From JAANXG01 sp049583715 (lineage in GTDB: Bacteria > Pseudomonadota > Gammaproteobacteria > Arenicellales > JAANXG01): a stretch of 64,000 nucleotides of DNA. The stretch's first letter is position 1; each line of letters starts with the position of its first letter. The notes under the pieces were generated by a model, which had not been told where the DNA came from, did not search any database, and was given only the letters and a program-made list of their open reading frames with translations. Positions 9,516 through 18,055 of the stretch are shown here, piece after piece. The position numbers and the translations under genes were made by a program. Where the stretch lies: assembly GCA_049583715.1 (NCBI GenBank), contig JBAUWJ010000135.1:8885-72884 (forward strand), written 5' to 3'.

Positions 9516-10061
9516 CTACTCCGCCGCCCGCTCCATTCTGTCGAGCAGCGCATCCGGGCTGGTGTCGATGATCGGAAGACAGCGGTCCCGCTTCGGCACG
9601 AACCCCTCGGCCACTATGTGGTCCAGGAGATTCGTCAGGGCATCGTAGAACCCGCCGCTGTTGAGCAAACCGCAGGGCTTGCTGTGGATCCCGAGCTGGT
9701 TCCACGTCAGGACCTCGAAGAACTCTTCCAGCGTACCCAGGCCGCCCGGCAGGGCGATGAAACCGTCGGACAAGGCGCCCATCAGCGCCTTCCGCTCATG
9801 CATGGTTTTCACGACATGCAGCTCGGTGAGGCCGTCGTGGGATCGTTCCTTGTCTACCAGGCGCTCCGGTATAACCCCGATCACCTTGCCGCCCCGCTCC
9901 AGGGCTGCGTCGGCGAGGGACCCCATCACCCCGACGCTCGCCCCGCCGTAGACCACGGCGATCTTGCGACGACTGAGGACGGCCGCGAGCTCCTCCGCGG
10001 CTCGGCGATAGGCCGGGCTACGGCCGGGGCTGGACCCGCAGAATACGCATACTCTTCGCAT
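9516..10061 (-). CDS. LOG family protein (TIGR00730-type nucleotide 5'-monophosphate phosphoribohydrolase)
   Basis: 181 aa starting at the ATG at 10061 (MRRVCVFCGSS). The two family signatures are present: MHERK at 87-91 and PGGLGTLEE at 105-113. LOG enzymes remove ribose 5-phosphate from cytokinin nucleotides or AMP/GMP-type nucleotides, and many bacterial members act as general nucleosidases (PpnN-like in a broad sense). It is co-directional with the downstream phosphoribosyltransferase. The pair could interconvert base and nucleotide in opposite directions. A much longer upstream in-frame extension is antisense to glycerate kinase and is not real. Confidence 0.92.
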   Translation of the reverse strand: MRRVCVFCGSSPGRSPAYRRAAEELAAVLSRRKIAVVYGGASVGVMGSLADAALERGGKVIGVIPERLVDKERSHDGLTELHVVKTMHERKALMGALSDGFIALPGGLGTLEEFFEVLTWNQLGIHSKPCGLLNSGGFYDALTNLLDHIVAEGFVPKRDRCLPIIDTSPDALLDRMERAAE

Positions 10062-10265
10062 CGGTCCTGTGTACCACAAGAGCGGCGCGCGTGCATAACG
10101 CCTGTCTCGCACCGTCCGCGTGTGGCCGGGATCTCGCGGGCTCGAGGGGGCAGATACGCAAACGCGTCCGCGAACGGGCAAGTCCGCTCGCAACCCGGAG
10201 CGTGACGGGCCACCTGGAATCGCGTCACAATGCACCGGTACGGAACCTGAGCTCGTCCATCGCCC

Positions 10266-11525
10266 ATGCCGTCGCCTGTACAGCTTCTCGAGGAAATGTT
10301 CGACGCCGCCGTCGCGGCGGCATCGCCGGCTTCGTGCCTGCCGCCCCACCTCCCCCCTGTTCCGCGGGGCCGCACCATCGTGGTGGGCGCCGGCAAGGCG
10401 GCGGCCAGCATGGCGCGGGTCGTGGAGGAACATTGGAAGGGACCGCTGCGCGGCCTGGTCGTGACCCGCTACGGCCATGGCCTGCCGCTCGAGAAGATCG
10501 AGGTCGTCGAAGCCGGCCATCCCCTGCCCGACGCCGCAGGCCGGCAGGCAGCGGCGCGCATGCTGGAGATGGTGTCCGGACTCGAGGAATCGGACCTCGT
10601 CCTGTGCCTGATCTCGGGGGGTGGGTCCGCGCTGCTGAGCCTTCCGGCGGCCGGTGTGTCCTTCGACGACAAGCAGGCAACCACCCGGACGCTGCTGCGG
10701 TGCGGCGCCAACATCAGGGAAATCAATTGCGTGCGCAAGCACCTGTCGGCGATCAAGGGCGGCCGCCTGGCCGCGGCCTGCGTGCCCGCCCGGGTCGTGA
10801 CGCTGATGATCTCCGACGTTCCGGGTGACGACCCATCGAGCATCGCATCCGGGCCGACGGTTCCCGACCCCACGACCCTCGCCGACGCCGTGGCGGTGCT
10901 GGACAAGTACGCCATCACGAAGCCCGCAGCGGTGATCCGCTATTTGAAGACGAGCGCCGGGGAGACCCCGAAGCCGGATGACCCAGCCTTCACCAACAGC
11001 CGCTACGTGATCGTCGCGCGGCCGCAGGATTCCCTGGAGGCCGCCGCGGGCGTCGCCCGAAGGCGAGGTTACGGGCCGCTGATTCTGGGAGACCTCGAGG
11101 GAGAGGCCCGCGATGTCGCCCTGGTCCACGCGGGAATCGCCCGCCAGGTATCGCGCTTCGGCCAGCCGACCCGCCCGCCGTGCGTCCTGCTCTCGGGGGG
11201 AGAGACCACTGTCACCGTGCACGGCAACGGCCGCGGGGGGCGCAACGCCGAGTTCGCCCTGTCCCTGGCCCTGTCCCTGGACGGGCTTGCCGGCGTCTAC
11301 GCGCTGGCGGCCGACACGGACGGCATCGACGGCACCGAGGACAACGCCGGGTGCGTGGTCGAGCCGGACACCCTGGCGAAAGCGGCGAAGGCCGGTGTCG
11401 ACGCCGGGGCCTGCCTTGCAGACAACGACGCCTACGGCTTCTTCAAGGCCGCGGGCAGCCTGATTGTGACGGGACCGACGCTTACCAACGTCAACGACTT
11501 CCGGGCGATACTGATCGAGGACTGA
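10266..11525 (+). CDS. Glycerate 2-kinase (MOFRL family)
   Basis: 419 aa. An N-terminal DUF4147-type domain (VVGAGKAAASMA near 37-48; CLISGGGSALL near 117-127) is followed by the C-terminal MOFRL domain (LLSGGETTVTVHGNGRGGRNAEFALSLAL, then AADTDGIDGTEDNAG). This is the GckA/TtuD-like family that phosphorylates D-glycerate at C2. In bacteria it often finishes glyoxylate or tartronate-semialdehyde use, so it could consume glyoxylate made by the purine island at 32-48 kb; that link is inference. It is divergent from the LOG gene and followed at once by a hairpin. Confidence 0.93.
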   Translation: MPSPVQLLEEMFDAAVAAASPASCLPPHLPPVPRGRTIVVGAGKAAASMARVVEEHWKGPLRGLVVTRYGHGLPLEKIEVVEAGHPLPDAAGRQAAARMLEMVSGLEESDLVLCLISGGGSALLSLPAAGVSFDDKQATTRTLLRCGANIREINCVRKHLSAIKGGRLAAACVPARVVTLMISDVPGDDPSSIASGPTVPDPTTLADAVAVLDKYAITKPAAVIRYLKTSAGETPKPDDPAFTNSRYVIVARPQDSLEAAAGVARRRGYGPLILGDLEGEARDVALVHAGIARQVSRFGQPTRPPCVLLSGGETTVTVHGNGRGGRNAEFALSLALSLDGLAGVYALAADTDGIDGTEDNAGCVVEPDTLAKAAKAGVDAGACLADNDAYGFFKAAGSLIVTGPTLTNVNDFRAILIED

Positions 11526-11533
11526 CGGAAGGA

Positions 11534-11549
11534 CCGGCCTTGCGGCCGG
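11534..11549 (+). terminator. Possible terminator hairpin after glycerate kinase
   Basis: CCGGCC-TTGC-GGCCGG lies 9 nt after the stop codon. It is GC-rich but followed only by GGTTGTT rather than a clean T-tract. It is also the hairpin A half of the dispersed two-hairpin repeat, so its termination role is uncertain. Confidence 0.5.
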
Positions 11550-11818
11550 CGGTTGTTCCAGTCGGAATGAATTCCGACCCACATTTCTCTATTCAAGGCC
11601 ACGGCGCCTGTGGGTCGGCTGGCCTGCGTTCCCGACGGCCTCCGGCACTCCCCACATCCGAAGTGGGTCGGCCGGACTCCGTTCCCGACGGCCTCCGGCA
11701 CTCCCCACATCCGAAGTGGGTCGGCCGGGCTCCGTTCCCGACGGCCTCCGGCACTCCCCACATCCCTGTGGGTCGGAATTCATTCCGACTGGAAAGGACA
11801 TCGGGCCGAAGGCCCGAC
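11550..11818. repeat. Repeat island: two palindromes bracketing three 53-bp tandem units
   Basis: This fills the 301-bp gap between glycerate kinase and the patatin gene. Palindromes GTCGGAATgaATTCCGAC (11561-11578) and GTCGGAATtcATTCCGAC (11772-11789) flank tandem units whose shared block CACTCCCCACATCC begins at 11646, 11699 and 11752, a 53-bp period. Each unit contains GTGGGTCGGCCGG and TTCCCGACGGCCTCCGG. The right-hand palindrome is followed by hairpin GGGCCgaaGGCCC. No gene is supported here. Confidence 0.88.
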
Positions 11819-11826
11819 CCCAGGAC

Positions 11827-12864
11827 TCAGCCCCTCCGCTCCGTATCGACCCCCTGAAACATCGCGCGCAAATCCACCGTGGATCGCTGTCCTATGTCAT
11901 CGAAATGCTCGTCAAGCCACCGTGACGCGGTGTCCCATCCGACATCGTGCAGATGCTCGAGAAACGGCCATTCGGCGTTGAGCTTCGAGGTGGCGCCGAG
12001 CAGGTTCAGCTTCTCCTGATTGTGGACCATATGCACGCGCAGCTCCCTGTAGCCGTCTCCGTCCAGCTTCCCATCCTCCAGCAGTCGCCTCACGAAATCG
12101 ATGGCGCGCAGCTCTCGCAGCAGACTGGCGTTGAAGGTGATCTCGTTGATGCGGTTCATGATTTCCTGCGCCGTGGTGGGCGTTCCCTTTCGCTCCACGG
12201 GATTGATCTGCACGATGATGACGTCCGACGACTCGGTGCCCTGGTTGAATGGAAACAGCGAGGGATTGCCCATGTATCCGCCGTCCCAGTAGGGTACGCC
12301 GTCGATCTCGACGGCCTTGAAGATCAGCGGCAGGCAGGTCGAGGCCATCACCATGTCGAGGGTCAGCTCTTCATGGTCGAACACCTTGACGCGTCCGGTC
12401 TCCACGTTGGTTGCCGATATGAAGAGCTTCACGCTGCCGCAGCGCCGGACATGGTCGAAATCCACCTTCGCCGCGACGATATCCCTCAAAGGATTGTAGT
12501 CCAGGGGATTGAAAAAATACGGCGAGGTCATCCGCGACATCACTTCCGACCACCAGAATCCGGGCGAGTAATCGAGGGTCCAGTTGCCCATGAATATGTC
12601 CAGAGGCGCGCGATGGATGGGACTCCAGTTGGAGACGTCGCTGATCGCCCGCCAAAGGTCGTGCAGGCATTGCCTGGCGGCATCGGCGCCGCCGCGATCG
12701 AGGCCGTCCGCGAACGCCACCGCGTTCAGCGCGCCGGCACTGGTGCCGCTGATCGCCTCGACGTGCAGTCGCTCCTCGTCGAGCAGCCGGTCCAGGACCC
12801 CCCAGGTAAACGCCCCGTGGGCGCCTCCGCCCTGCAGGGCCAGGTTCACCGACTTGGCGGTCAC
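11827..12864 (-). CDS. Patatin-like phospholipase/acyl hydrolase
   Basis: 345 aa. The oxyanion hole GGGAHGAF (12-19), the nucleophile elbow GTSAG with S42, and the catalytic aspartate D194 in DGG form the patatin Ser-Asp dyad. The C-terminal part (about 230-345, with VHMVHN and LDEHFDDIGQRSTVDL) resembles the DUF3734-type tail found on bacterial patatins linked to membrane lipid or polyhydroxyalkanoate metabolism. No signal peptide is visible. It lies 22 bp downstream of a membrane protein gene on the same strand, so the two are probably co-transcribed. Confidence 0.92.
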   Translation of the reverse strand: MTAKSVNLALQGGGAHGAFTWGVLDRLLDEERLHVEAISGTSAGALNAVAFADGLDRGGADAARQCLHDLWRAISDVSNWSPIHRAPLDIFMGNWTLDYSPGFWWSEVMSRMTSPYFFNPLDYNPLRDIVAAKVDFDHVRRCGSVKLFISATNVETGRVKVFDHEELTLDMVMASTCLPLIFKAVEIDGVPYWDGGYMGNPSLFPFNQGTESSDVIIVQINPVERKGTPTTAQEIMNRINEITFNASLLRELRAIDFVRRLLEDGKLDGDGYRELRVHMVHNQEKLNLLGATSKLNAEWPFLEHLHDVGWDTASRWLDEHFDDIGQRSTVDLRAMFQGVDTERRG

Positions 12865-12886
12865 GGGGTGTCCGGCACCGGCGACT

Positions 12887-13591
12887 TCAAGTGCCGGCTT
12901 CCCCGGCTCGGGCCGGGTTCGATGCGACCGGCTCCGCTTTCCTTATGGTGCGATGGCGGTCGATCCAGTATCCCCACAGCACCAGCAGCCAGATCGCCTC
13001 GCCACTCCAGGCCACTGCCGCGACGCTGGGCGGCGGCGGACCGAACATGTTGCCCAGGTTGATCAGCACCAGGAACACGATGAGCCCCCAGAAGGCGTAC
13101 GTCCCCGTTCGGTCAATCGCCTTCGTCGTCCTGAGATACAGGTATATACCGGCCAGGAGCATCGCGTTCTCGACGATGAGCGTCGCGGCCATGGAATTCC
13201 ACAGTCCGAGGCCAAGCCGCAGGTCGCCTCCCACGGTCACGGGCATGTCCGGGCGATGCGCCACGACATCCAGCACCCAGTGGCTCACCACGACCGCCGC
13301 GATCACCGCCGCCGCACGAGCGGGGCCGCGGCGAAGGAAGAGGTACGCTGCGCCGAATAGAATACCCCAGACCACCAGCATCTCGAGACTGTGCGAGTAT
13401 GGGTAGCTGATGAAGTCGAGCGGTGCGACGACCGTAACACCGGGCTGGATCGCGACCTTCTCCACGCCGAGCAGCACCAGCGTGGGCCACAAGAGATCCG
13501 CGAATTGCGCGGCAAGAAACAACGTGCCCAGCGAAACGGCCGGGGCGGCCCGCTTGGCACCAAGGCCGACTGCGAAGTGTCCGATGAACAT
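12887..13591 (-). CDS. Multi-pass membrane protein, putative membrane-bound metal-dependent hydrolase-like
   Basis: 234 aa from the ATG at 13591 (MFIGHFAVGLGAKR); longer in-frame starts extend into unrelated sequence. There are about six membrane segments. The order of His/Asp residues (GHFAVGLGAK, FADLLWP, YSHSLEM, SHWVLDVVAHRPD) resembles the YdjM/DUF457-like family, in which conserved His and Asp residues lie near the membrane surface. The function is unknown. A candidate promoter with a tandem decamer lies about 150 bp upstream. Confidence 0.8.
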   Translation of the reverse strand: MFIGHFAVGLGAKRAAPAVSLGTLFLAAQFADLLWPTLVLLGVEKVAIQPGVTVVAPLDFISYPYSHSLEMLVVWGILFGAAYLFLRRGPARAAAVIAAVVVSHWVLDVVAHRPDMPVTVGGDLRLGLGLWNSMAATLIVENAMLLAGIYLYLRTTKAIDRTGTYAFWGLIVFLVLINLGNMFGPPPPSVAAVAWSGEAIWLLVLWGYWIDRHRTIRKAEPVASNPARAGEAGT

Positions 13592-14044
13592 GATCGGCGT
13601 GCTCTGTCCGGTTGCTCCGGCCGGCGAGCCGGGCTGGCAGGCGGCGGGATGCGAGATGGTATCTCCGCGGACACGGCGCGTCCATGCCCGCCGCGGCAAC
13701 GACCAAGCGAGGTCGACGCGTGTCCGCACGGTGAGTATAATCAGTGTCAATCGTTGTCAATCGTTTCACCGGGCGCCAACCCGTGGCCCTCGGCGAACGT
13801 GTCCCGGTGGGCGGACACGCCCTGCCGAATCGCTGGCCGCAGCGCCGATCCCGCATCAGTCGGTTCGACGTCAACTCATCGACCCCGCGGCCACGCCGCC
13901 AGGCGCCCGCTTCCGGCGGACGGTGCCGTCATGCCCTCGCACCGAGAGCTCTTCGCGCTTCCCGCCGCCGGGCCTGTCCCCGGCCAGCGACCGCTGCCGT
14001 TCGCGATGGTCGATGATCAAGCTTTTCTACCGGAGAAACATCCC
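13592..14044. other. 453-bp divergent intergenic region
   Basis: Between the membrane protein gene and the aldo/keto reductase gene. Apart from the tandem decamer promoter candidate at 13734-13765 I see no convincing gene. Open frames here are short, lack ribosome-binding sites and show no family resemblance. Confidence 0.6.
13734..13765 (-). promoter_or_regulatory. Candidate promoter with perfect tandem decamer
   Basis: Read on the minus strand, the decamer AACGATTGAC occurs twice head-to-tail (13756-13765 and 13746-13755). Each copy creates a TTGACA hexamer. The upstream TTGACA (13755-13760) is spaced 15 nt from TATACT (13734-13739). It points at the membrane protein gene starting at 13591. 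The spacer is slightly short, so this is suggestive only. Confidence 0.45.
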
Positions 14045-15085
14045 ATGAAATACGACACGCTCGGAAATACCGGTCTCTTCATCTCCAGGCTCTGCATGGG
14101 AGCGATGACTTTCGGCGGCAAGGGCTTCTGGGGGACGATCGGCCAGCTCGGACAGGAGGAAGCGTCGCGGCTGGTCCATCGCTGCCTGGACGCGGGCATC
14201 AATTTCTTCGATACCGCGAACGTGTACTCTTTTGGCGAATCCGAGACCATGCTGGGCGAAGCCCTGAAGGGCCGGCGCGACGGCGTCGTGCTGGCAACCA
14301 AGGTGCGAGGCAGGATGGGGGACGGGCCCAACGACGTCGGATTGTCCCGAAAGCATATCTTCGAGCAGGTGCACGGCAGTCTCGAGCGCCTGCAGACGGA
14401 CTATATCGATCTGTACCAGATCCACGGCTACGATCCCGCGACGCCCCTCGACGAAACACTGCGCGCCCTGGATGATCTGGTCCATCAGGGAAAGGTCCGC
14501 TGCATCGGCGCGAGCAACCTGGCGGCCTGGCAACTGATGAAAGCCCTCGGTATCTCGCAGCGCCTGGAGCTGGCCAGGTTCGAATCCCTGCAGGCTTACT
14601 ACACCATCGCCGGCCGGGACCTCGAGCGTGAGCTCGCGCCTTTGCTCCGGGACCAGCGGCTCGGCTTGATGGTCTGGAGCCCGCTGGCGGGCGGCCTGTT
14701 GAGCGGCAAGTTCAGCCGTGAGGGAAGCGGGCCTGAAGGCGCGCGCCGGTCGGGGTTCGACTTCCCGCCCGTCGACAAGGAGCGGGCCTTCAACGTCATC
14801 GACGTGATGAAGCCCATGGCGGAAGACCGCGGCGTATCGGTGGCCAACATCGCGCTGGCCTGGCTGCTGCACCAGGACGTCGTCACCGCCGTCATCATCG
14901 GCGCCAAGGACATGACACAGCTCGACGACAACCTGAAAGCCGTGGACGTCGAGCTCACCGCGAGCGAGCTCGAGAGCCTCGACGAGGTCAGCGCGCTGCC
15001 GCCGGAATACCCGCAGTGGATGCTTGCCAGGCAAAGCCGCGGCCGGGGCCCGGGAGAGACTTCGGCGATCGACAGGAATCGATAG
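14045..15085 (+). CDS. Aldo/keto reductase
   Basis: 346 aa from the ATG at 14045 (MKYDTLGNTGLFISRL). The AKR tetrad is visible: the aspartate and tyrosine in NFFDTANVYSFGESE, the lysine in VVLATKVRG, and the histidine in YIDLYQIHGYD. The C-terminal NADP-binding region contains VIIGAKDMTQLDDNLKAVDV. Overall it resembles the YajO/Tas-like branch that uses NADPH to reduce aldehydes. The natural substrate is unknown. An upstream in-frame extension to 13391 is antisense to another gene and was rejected. Confidence 0.93.
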   Translation: MKYDTLGNTGLFISRLCMGAMTFGGKGFWGTIGQLGQEEASRLVHRCLDAGINFFDTANVYSFGESETMLGEALKGRRDGVVLATKVRGRMGDGPNDVGLSRKHIFEQVHGSLERLQTDYIDLYQIHGYDPATPLDETLRALDDLVHQGKVRCIGASNLAAWQLMKALGISQRLELARFESLQAYYTIAGRDLERELAPLLRDQRLGLMVWSPLAGGLLSGKFSREGSGPEGARRSGFDFPPVDKERAFNVIDVMKPMAEDRGVSVANIALAWLLHQDVVTAVIIGAKDMTQLDDNLKAVDVELTASELESLDEVSALPPEYPQWMLARQSRGRGPGETSAIDRNR

Positions 15086-15149
15086 CACCCCCGAGCGCGT
15101 CGGGTGGTCCCGTCTCCCGGCGCTGATGAAAAAGAAGTCGAACAAAGCA

Positions 15150-15236
15150 TTCCCCTCCCGCTGGTGCGAGAGACAGGGTGAGGGTGGTCCCAAACACCGC
15201 CCCCTCACCCCTGCCCTCTCCCGGAGGGAGAGGGAG
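15150..15236. repeat. Composite CCCTCTCCC-type repeat, single copy
   Basis: A slightly degenerate CCTCCCGCTGGTGCGAGAG hairpin is followed by CAGGGTGAGGGTGGTCCC, AAACACCGCCCCCTCACCC and a final CCCTCTCCCGGAGGGAGAGG hairpin. It is nearly identical in plan to the tandem units at 63.7-64.0 kb. It sits between the convergent aldo/keto reductase and aminotransferase genes. Confidence 0.85.
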
Positions 15237-15285
15237 TAATGTCCTCACGGTCGCGACTGACTCCGTTGCCCCCAGGGTGCGACTC

Positions 15286-16581
15286 TCAGCGTCGCGCCTT
15301 CTCGTGCTCGGTCGCGGCGAGAAGCAAGCACACGGCGATGCCTTCCGCCGCCTGACGCACCTCCTCCAGTGCCGGGAAGGTCGGGGCAACGCGCAGGTGG
15401 CGGTCCTCCGGGTCCCGGCCGTAGGGGAAGGCGGCGCCTGCCGGCGTCAACACCAGGCCTGCGTCCTTCGCCAGCTCGACGACGCGCCGGGCGGTGCCCG
15501 CCGGCCCGTCGACACTGATGAAGTAGCCGCCCTTGGGCCGGGTCCAGCGGGCGACCTCGGGCTCGCGAAGCAGTCTGTCGAAGGCGTCCTCTACCGCCCC
15601 GAACTTGGGCGCCATGATCTGCCGGTGCGCGTCCATCAACCGGTGCAGCGCTTCGAGATCGGGGATCAGACGGGCATGGCGAAGCTGGTTGATCTTGTCC
15701 GGCCCGATGGTGCGCGCGCTCATCCGTTCGAGGAGCCATTTCACATTGGCCGGCGAGGCGGCGACAGCGGCCATGCCACCGCCGGCAAAGGTGATCTTCG
15801 AGGTGGAGCCGAACATCAAGGCGCGGTTGGCGTTGCCGGCCCGCTCACAGGCCTCGAGCAGATTGGCGATCTCGACGCGCTCCGACGTCAGGTGATGCAC
15901 TGCGTAGGCGTTGTCCCAGAAGATCCGGAAGTCCGGCGCGGCGGTGCGCATTTCCGCGAGACGATGGACCACTTCGTCGGAATAGATCGCGCCGCTGGGA
16001 TTAGAGTACTTGGGCACGCACCAGATTCCCTTGACGGCCGGGTCCGCATTGACCCGCGATTCGACCTCGTCCATGTCCGGCCCCTGCTCGTCCATGGACA
16101 CATTGATCATTTCGATCCCGAGCGCCTCGCAGATGGTGAAATGCCGGTCATAGCCCGGCACGGGACAGAGGAACTTGACCGCGCCCCGGCCCCAGGGCTC
16201 CGGACTGTCCGGGTTGCCCTCGAGCAGAGAGAAGGCGATATGGTCGTGCATCAACGCGAGGCTGGCGTTGCCGGCAACGATAACGTTCTCCGGCGCCGCC
16301 CCGAGTATCTCGCCGAAAAGTCCGCGAACCTCGGCCAGCCCGGTCAGGCCGCCGTAGTTGCGGCAGTCGGTGCCGTCGCTGGCGGTATGATTCCCGCCGC
16401 CGGGCAGATCGAGAAGCGCTTCCGCCAGGTCGAGCTGTTCCGGGGCCGGCTTGCCCCGCGCCATATTCAGGGACAGGCCGCGGGACTTGAAAGCCGTGTA
16501 CTGCTCACGGACCTGCGCGTGCAAGTCGTCGAGGTCCTGCTTGCCGAGGTCGGTTAGTCTCGTCATTTCCGGGGGTTTCAC
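15286..16581 (-). CDS. PLP-dependent aminotransferase class I fold (aspartate aminotransferase-like, PF12897 type)
   Basis: 431 aa. The Schiff-base lysine is predicted as K262 in GSTSKITFAGGG, the PLP-pyridine aspartate as D223 in WDNAY, and NPSG (194-197) is the class I signature. The sequence pattern (SLNMARGKPAPEQLDL near the start; NYGGLTGLAEVR) matches the atypical aspartate aminotransferase group. The start is uncertain: GTG at 16581 or ATG at 16566. The substrate is unproven. It stands alone between a repeat and the citrate synthase gene. Confidence 0.9.
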   Translation of the reverse strand: MKPPEMTRLTDLGKQDLDDLHAQVREQYTAFKSRGLSLNMARGKPAPEQLDLAEALLDLPGGGNHTASDGTDCRNYGGLTGLAEVRGLFGEILGAAPENVIVAGNASLALMHDHIAFSLLEGNPDSPEPWGRGAVKFLCPVPGYDRHFTICEALGIEMINVSMDEQGPDMDEVESRVNADPAVKGIWCVPKYSNPSGAIYSDEVVHRLAEMRTAAPDFRIFWDNAYAVHHLTSERVEIANLLEACERAGNANRALMFGSTSKITFAGGGMAAVAASPANVKWLLERMSARTIGPDKINQLRHARLIPDLEALHRLMDAHRQIMAPKFGAVEDAFDRLLREPEVARWTRPKGGYFISVDGPAGTARRVVELAKDAGLVLTPAGAAFPYGRDPEDRHLRVAPTFPALEEVRQAAEGIAVCLLLAATEHEKARR

Positions 16582-16720
16582 CGTCTGGAAGTCTGAGCGG
16601 CACTGTCGCCGCGTTCGGTGCGCATCTTAGCAAGATGCCACGGCACGCGCTGTCCCGTGGAAGCGTACACGCGAGAGGAGGCTGGTCGGCTGTGCACGGC
16701 GGGAGCGACGGATCATCGGG

Positions 16721-17869
16721 CTATTCCCGCTCGGCCAGCGGTACGTACTCTCGCGGCGCGGGGCCGTTATAGGCGGTAAGCGGCCTTATGAGTATGTTGC
16801 CGTCCATCTGCTCCAGCACTTGCGCGGTCCAACCCGGCACGCGGCCCACGGCGAACAGCGGTACGAACAGGCTGCGCGGGATACCGTGCAGGTAGTAGAC
16901 GACGCCCGAGTAGAAGTCGACGTTGACATTCACGCCGTGACGGGAGTAGGGCTTCATGGCCTCCACCACCGCTTCCAGAATCCGGTACCACTTCGGCTCG
17001 CCCATTTCCTCCGACAATAACCTCACGCCCTCGCGCATGTGCCGGGCGCGCGGGTCTTCGGTGCGGTACACCCTGTGGCCGAAGCCCGTTACCGGCTCGC
17101 GGGCGGCCCGCTTGCGGCGAACGTACTCCGCCGCGTTCTCCGGCTCGCCGATCTCCTCGGCCATGCGCATGACGTCCTCCGCTGCGCCGCCGTGGGCCGG
17201 ACCCGAGAGGGCGGCGACCGCCGCGGTGATCGCCGCATGCAGGGTCGCGTTGGTACCGGTCACCACACGTGCCGTGAAGGAGGAGGCATTCGACCCGTGC
17301 TCCGCGTGGAGCACCAGGTCCTTGTCGAGCAGGCGGCCGGCATTCTCGCTGGGACGGCTGCCGGTGAGCATGTAGAGCAGGTTGCCGGCATGGCCGAGCC
17401 CCATGTCCGGTGGGACGGGATCGCGACCGTTGCGGATCTGCTCGTGCGCGGCGACGATCATCGGCACCTGGGCGGTCAAGCGCACGCCCTTGCGCACCGT
17501 CGCCTCCCGCGAGGTGTCCGCAGCTTCCGGGTCGTAGGCGGCCAGGGCCGAAGCCGCGGTGCGGAGCACGTCCATGGGGTGCGCTCCCCGGATCCGGCGA
17601 ATGATGTCGAGCACATCGCCCGGCAGCGTCCGGGCACCCTTGAGCGAATCATCGAACGCGCTCAACTGGCGGCCGGTGGGCAGCTCACCATGGATCAGCA
17701 GATAAGCAGTCTCCTCGAATGTGGACCACTCGGCAAGGTCATGAATCGAATATCCGCGGTATCGCAGCTCGCCGCGGCGGCCGTCTATGTCGGCGATTCC
17801 CGAGCGGTCGAAGTAGACGTCTTTCAACCCTCGGTGAATCCTGACGCTCTGTTCATCAGGCATGTTCAC
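16721..17869 (-). CDS. Citrate synthase family protein (short, citrate/2-methylcitrate synthase type)
   Basis: 382 aa, the length of the short type I citrate synthases. The catalytic residues are in place: the HAEH motif at 188-191, H265 in GFGHRVY and D318 in NVNVDFYSG. It condenses acetyl-CoA (or propionyl-CoA in methylcitrate synthases) with oxaloacetate. No methylcitrate dehydratase or lyase genes are nearby. It is divergent from pta, with 186 bp between starts. Pta delivers acetyl-CoA from taurine breakdown, so this copy may serve that flux; this is inference. A main TCA-cycle enzyme is equally possible. Confidence 0.93.
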   Translation of the reverse strand: MNMPDEQSVRIHRGLKDVYFDRSGIADIDGRRGELRYRGYSIHDLAEWSTFEETAYLLIHGELPTGRQLSAFDDSLKGARTLPGDVLDIIRRIRGAHPMDVLRTAASALAAYDPEAADTSREATVRKGVRLTAQVPMIVAAHEQIRNGRDPVPPDMGLGHAGNLLYMLTGSRPSENAGRLLDKDLVLHAEHGSNASSFTARVVTGTNATLHAAITAAVAALSGPAHGGAAEDVMRMAEEIGEPENAAEYVRRKRAAREPVTGFGHRVYRTEDPRARHMREGVRLLSEEMGEPKWYRILEAVVEAMKPYSRHGVNVNVDFYSGVVYYLHGIPRSLFVPLFAVGRVPGWTAQVLEQMDGNILIRPLTAYNGPAPREYVPLAERE

Positions 17870-18055
17870 ACTCTCTTTTCAGTGGCTACTTGGTTTGCTT
17901 TTCAGACGCATGTTGTCGCGTCGTGCGATAATGTCGCCGGAAACCGTAAGATCACAGGTGTGACCTGCACGGCGGCGTGTGTCCCCGCTCTCCTTTGTGC
18001 CGGTCGCAGACACGAACACCCCGAGCGCGAACCGGGACTCCACGCAAGGGAGACG

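Noticed and set aside
9516..11582. A 688-codon minus-strand frame ending in the LOG gene
   Set aside because: Only the last 181 codons are LOG. The upstream part is antisense to glycerate kinase and has no domain.
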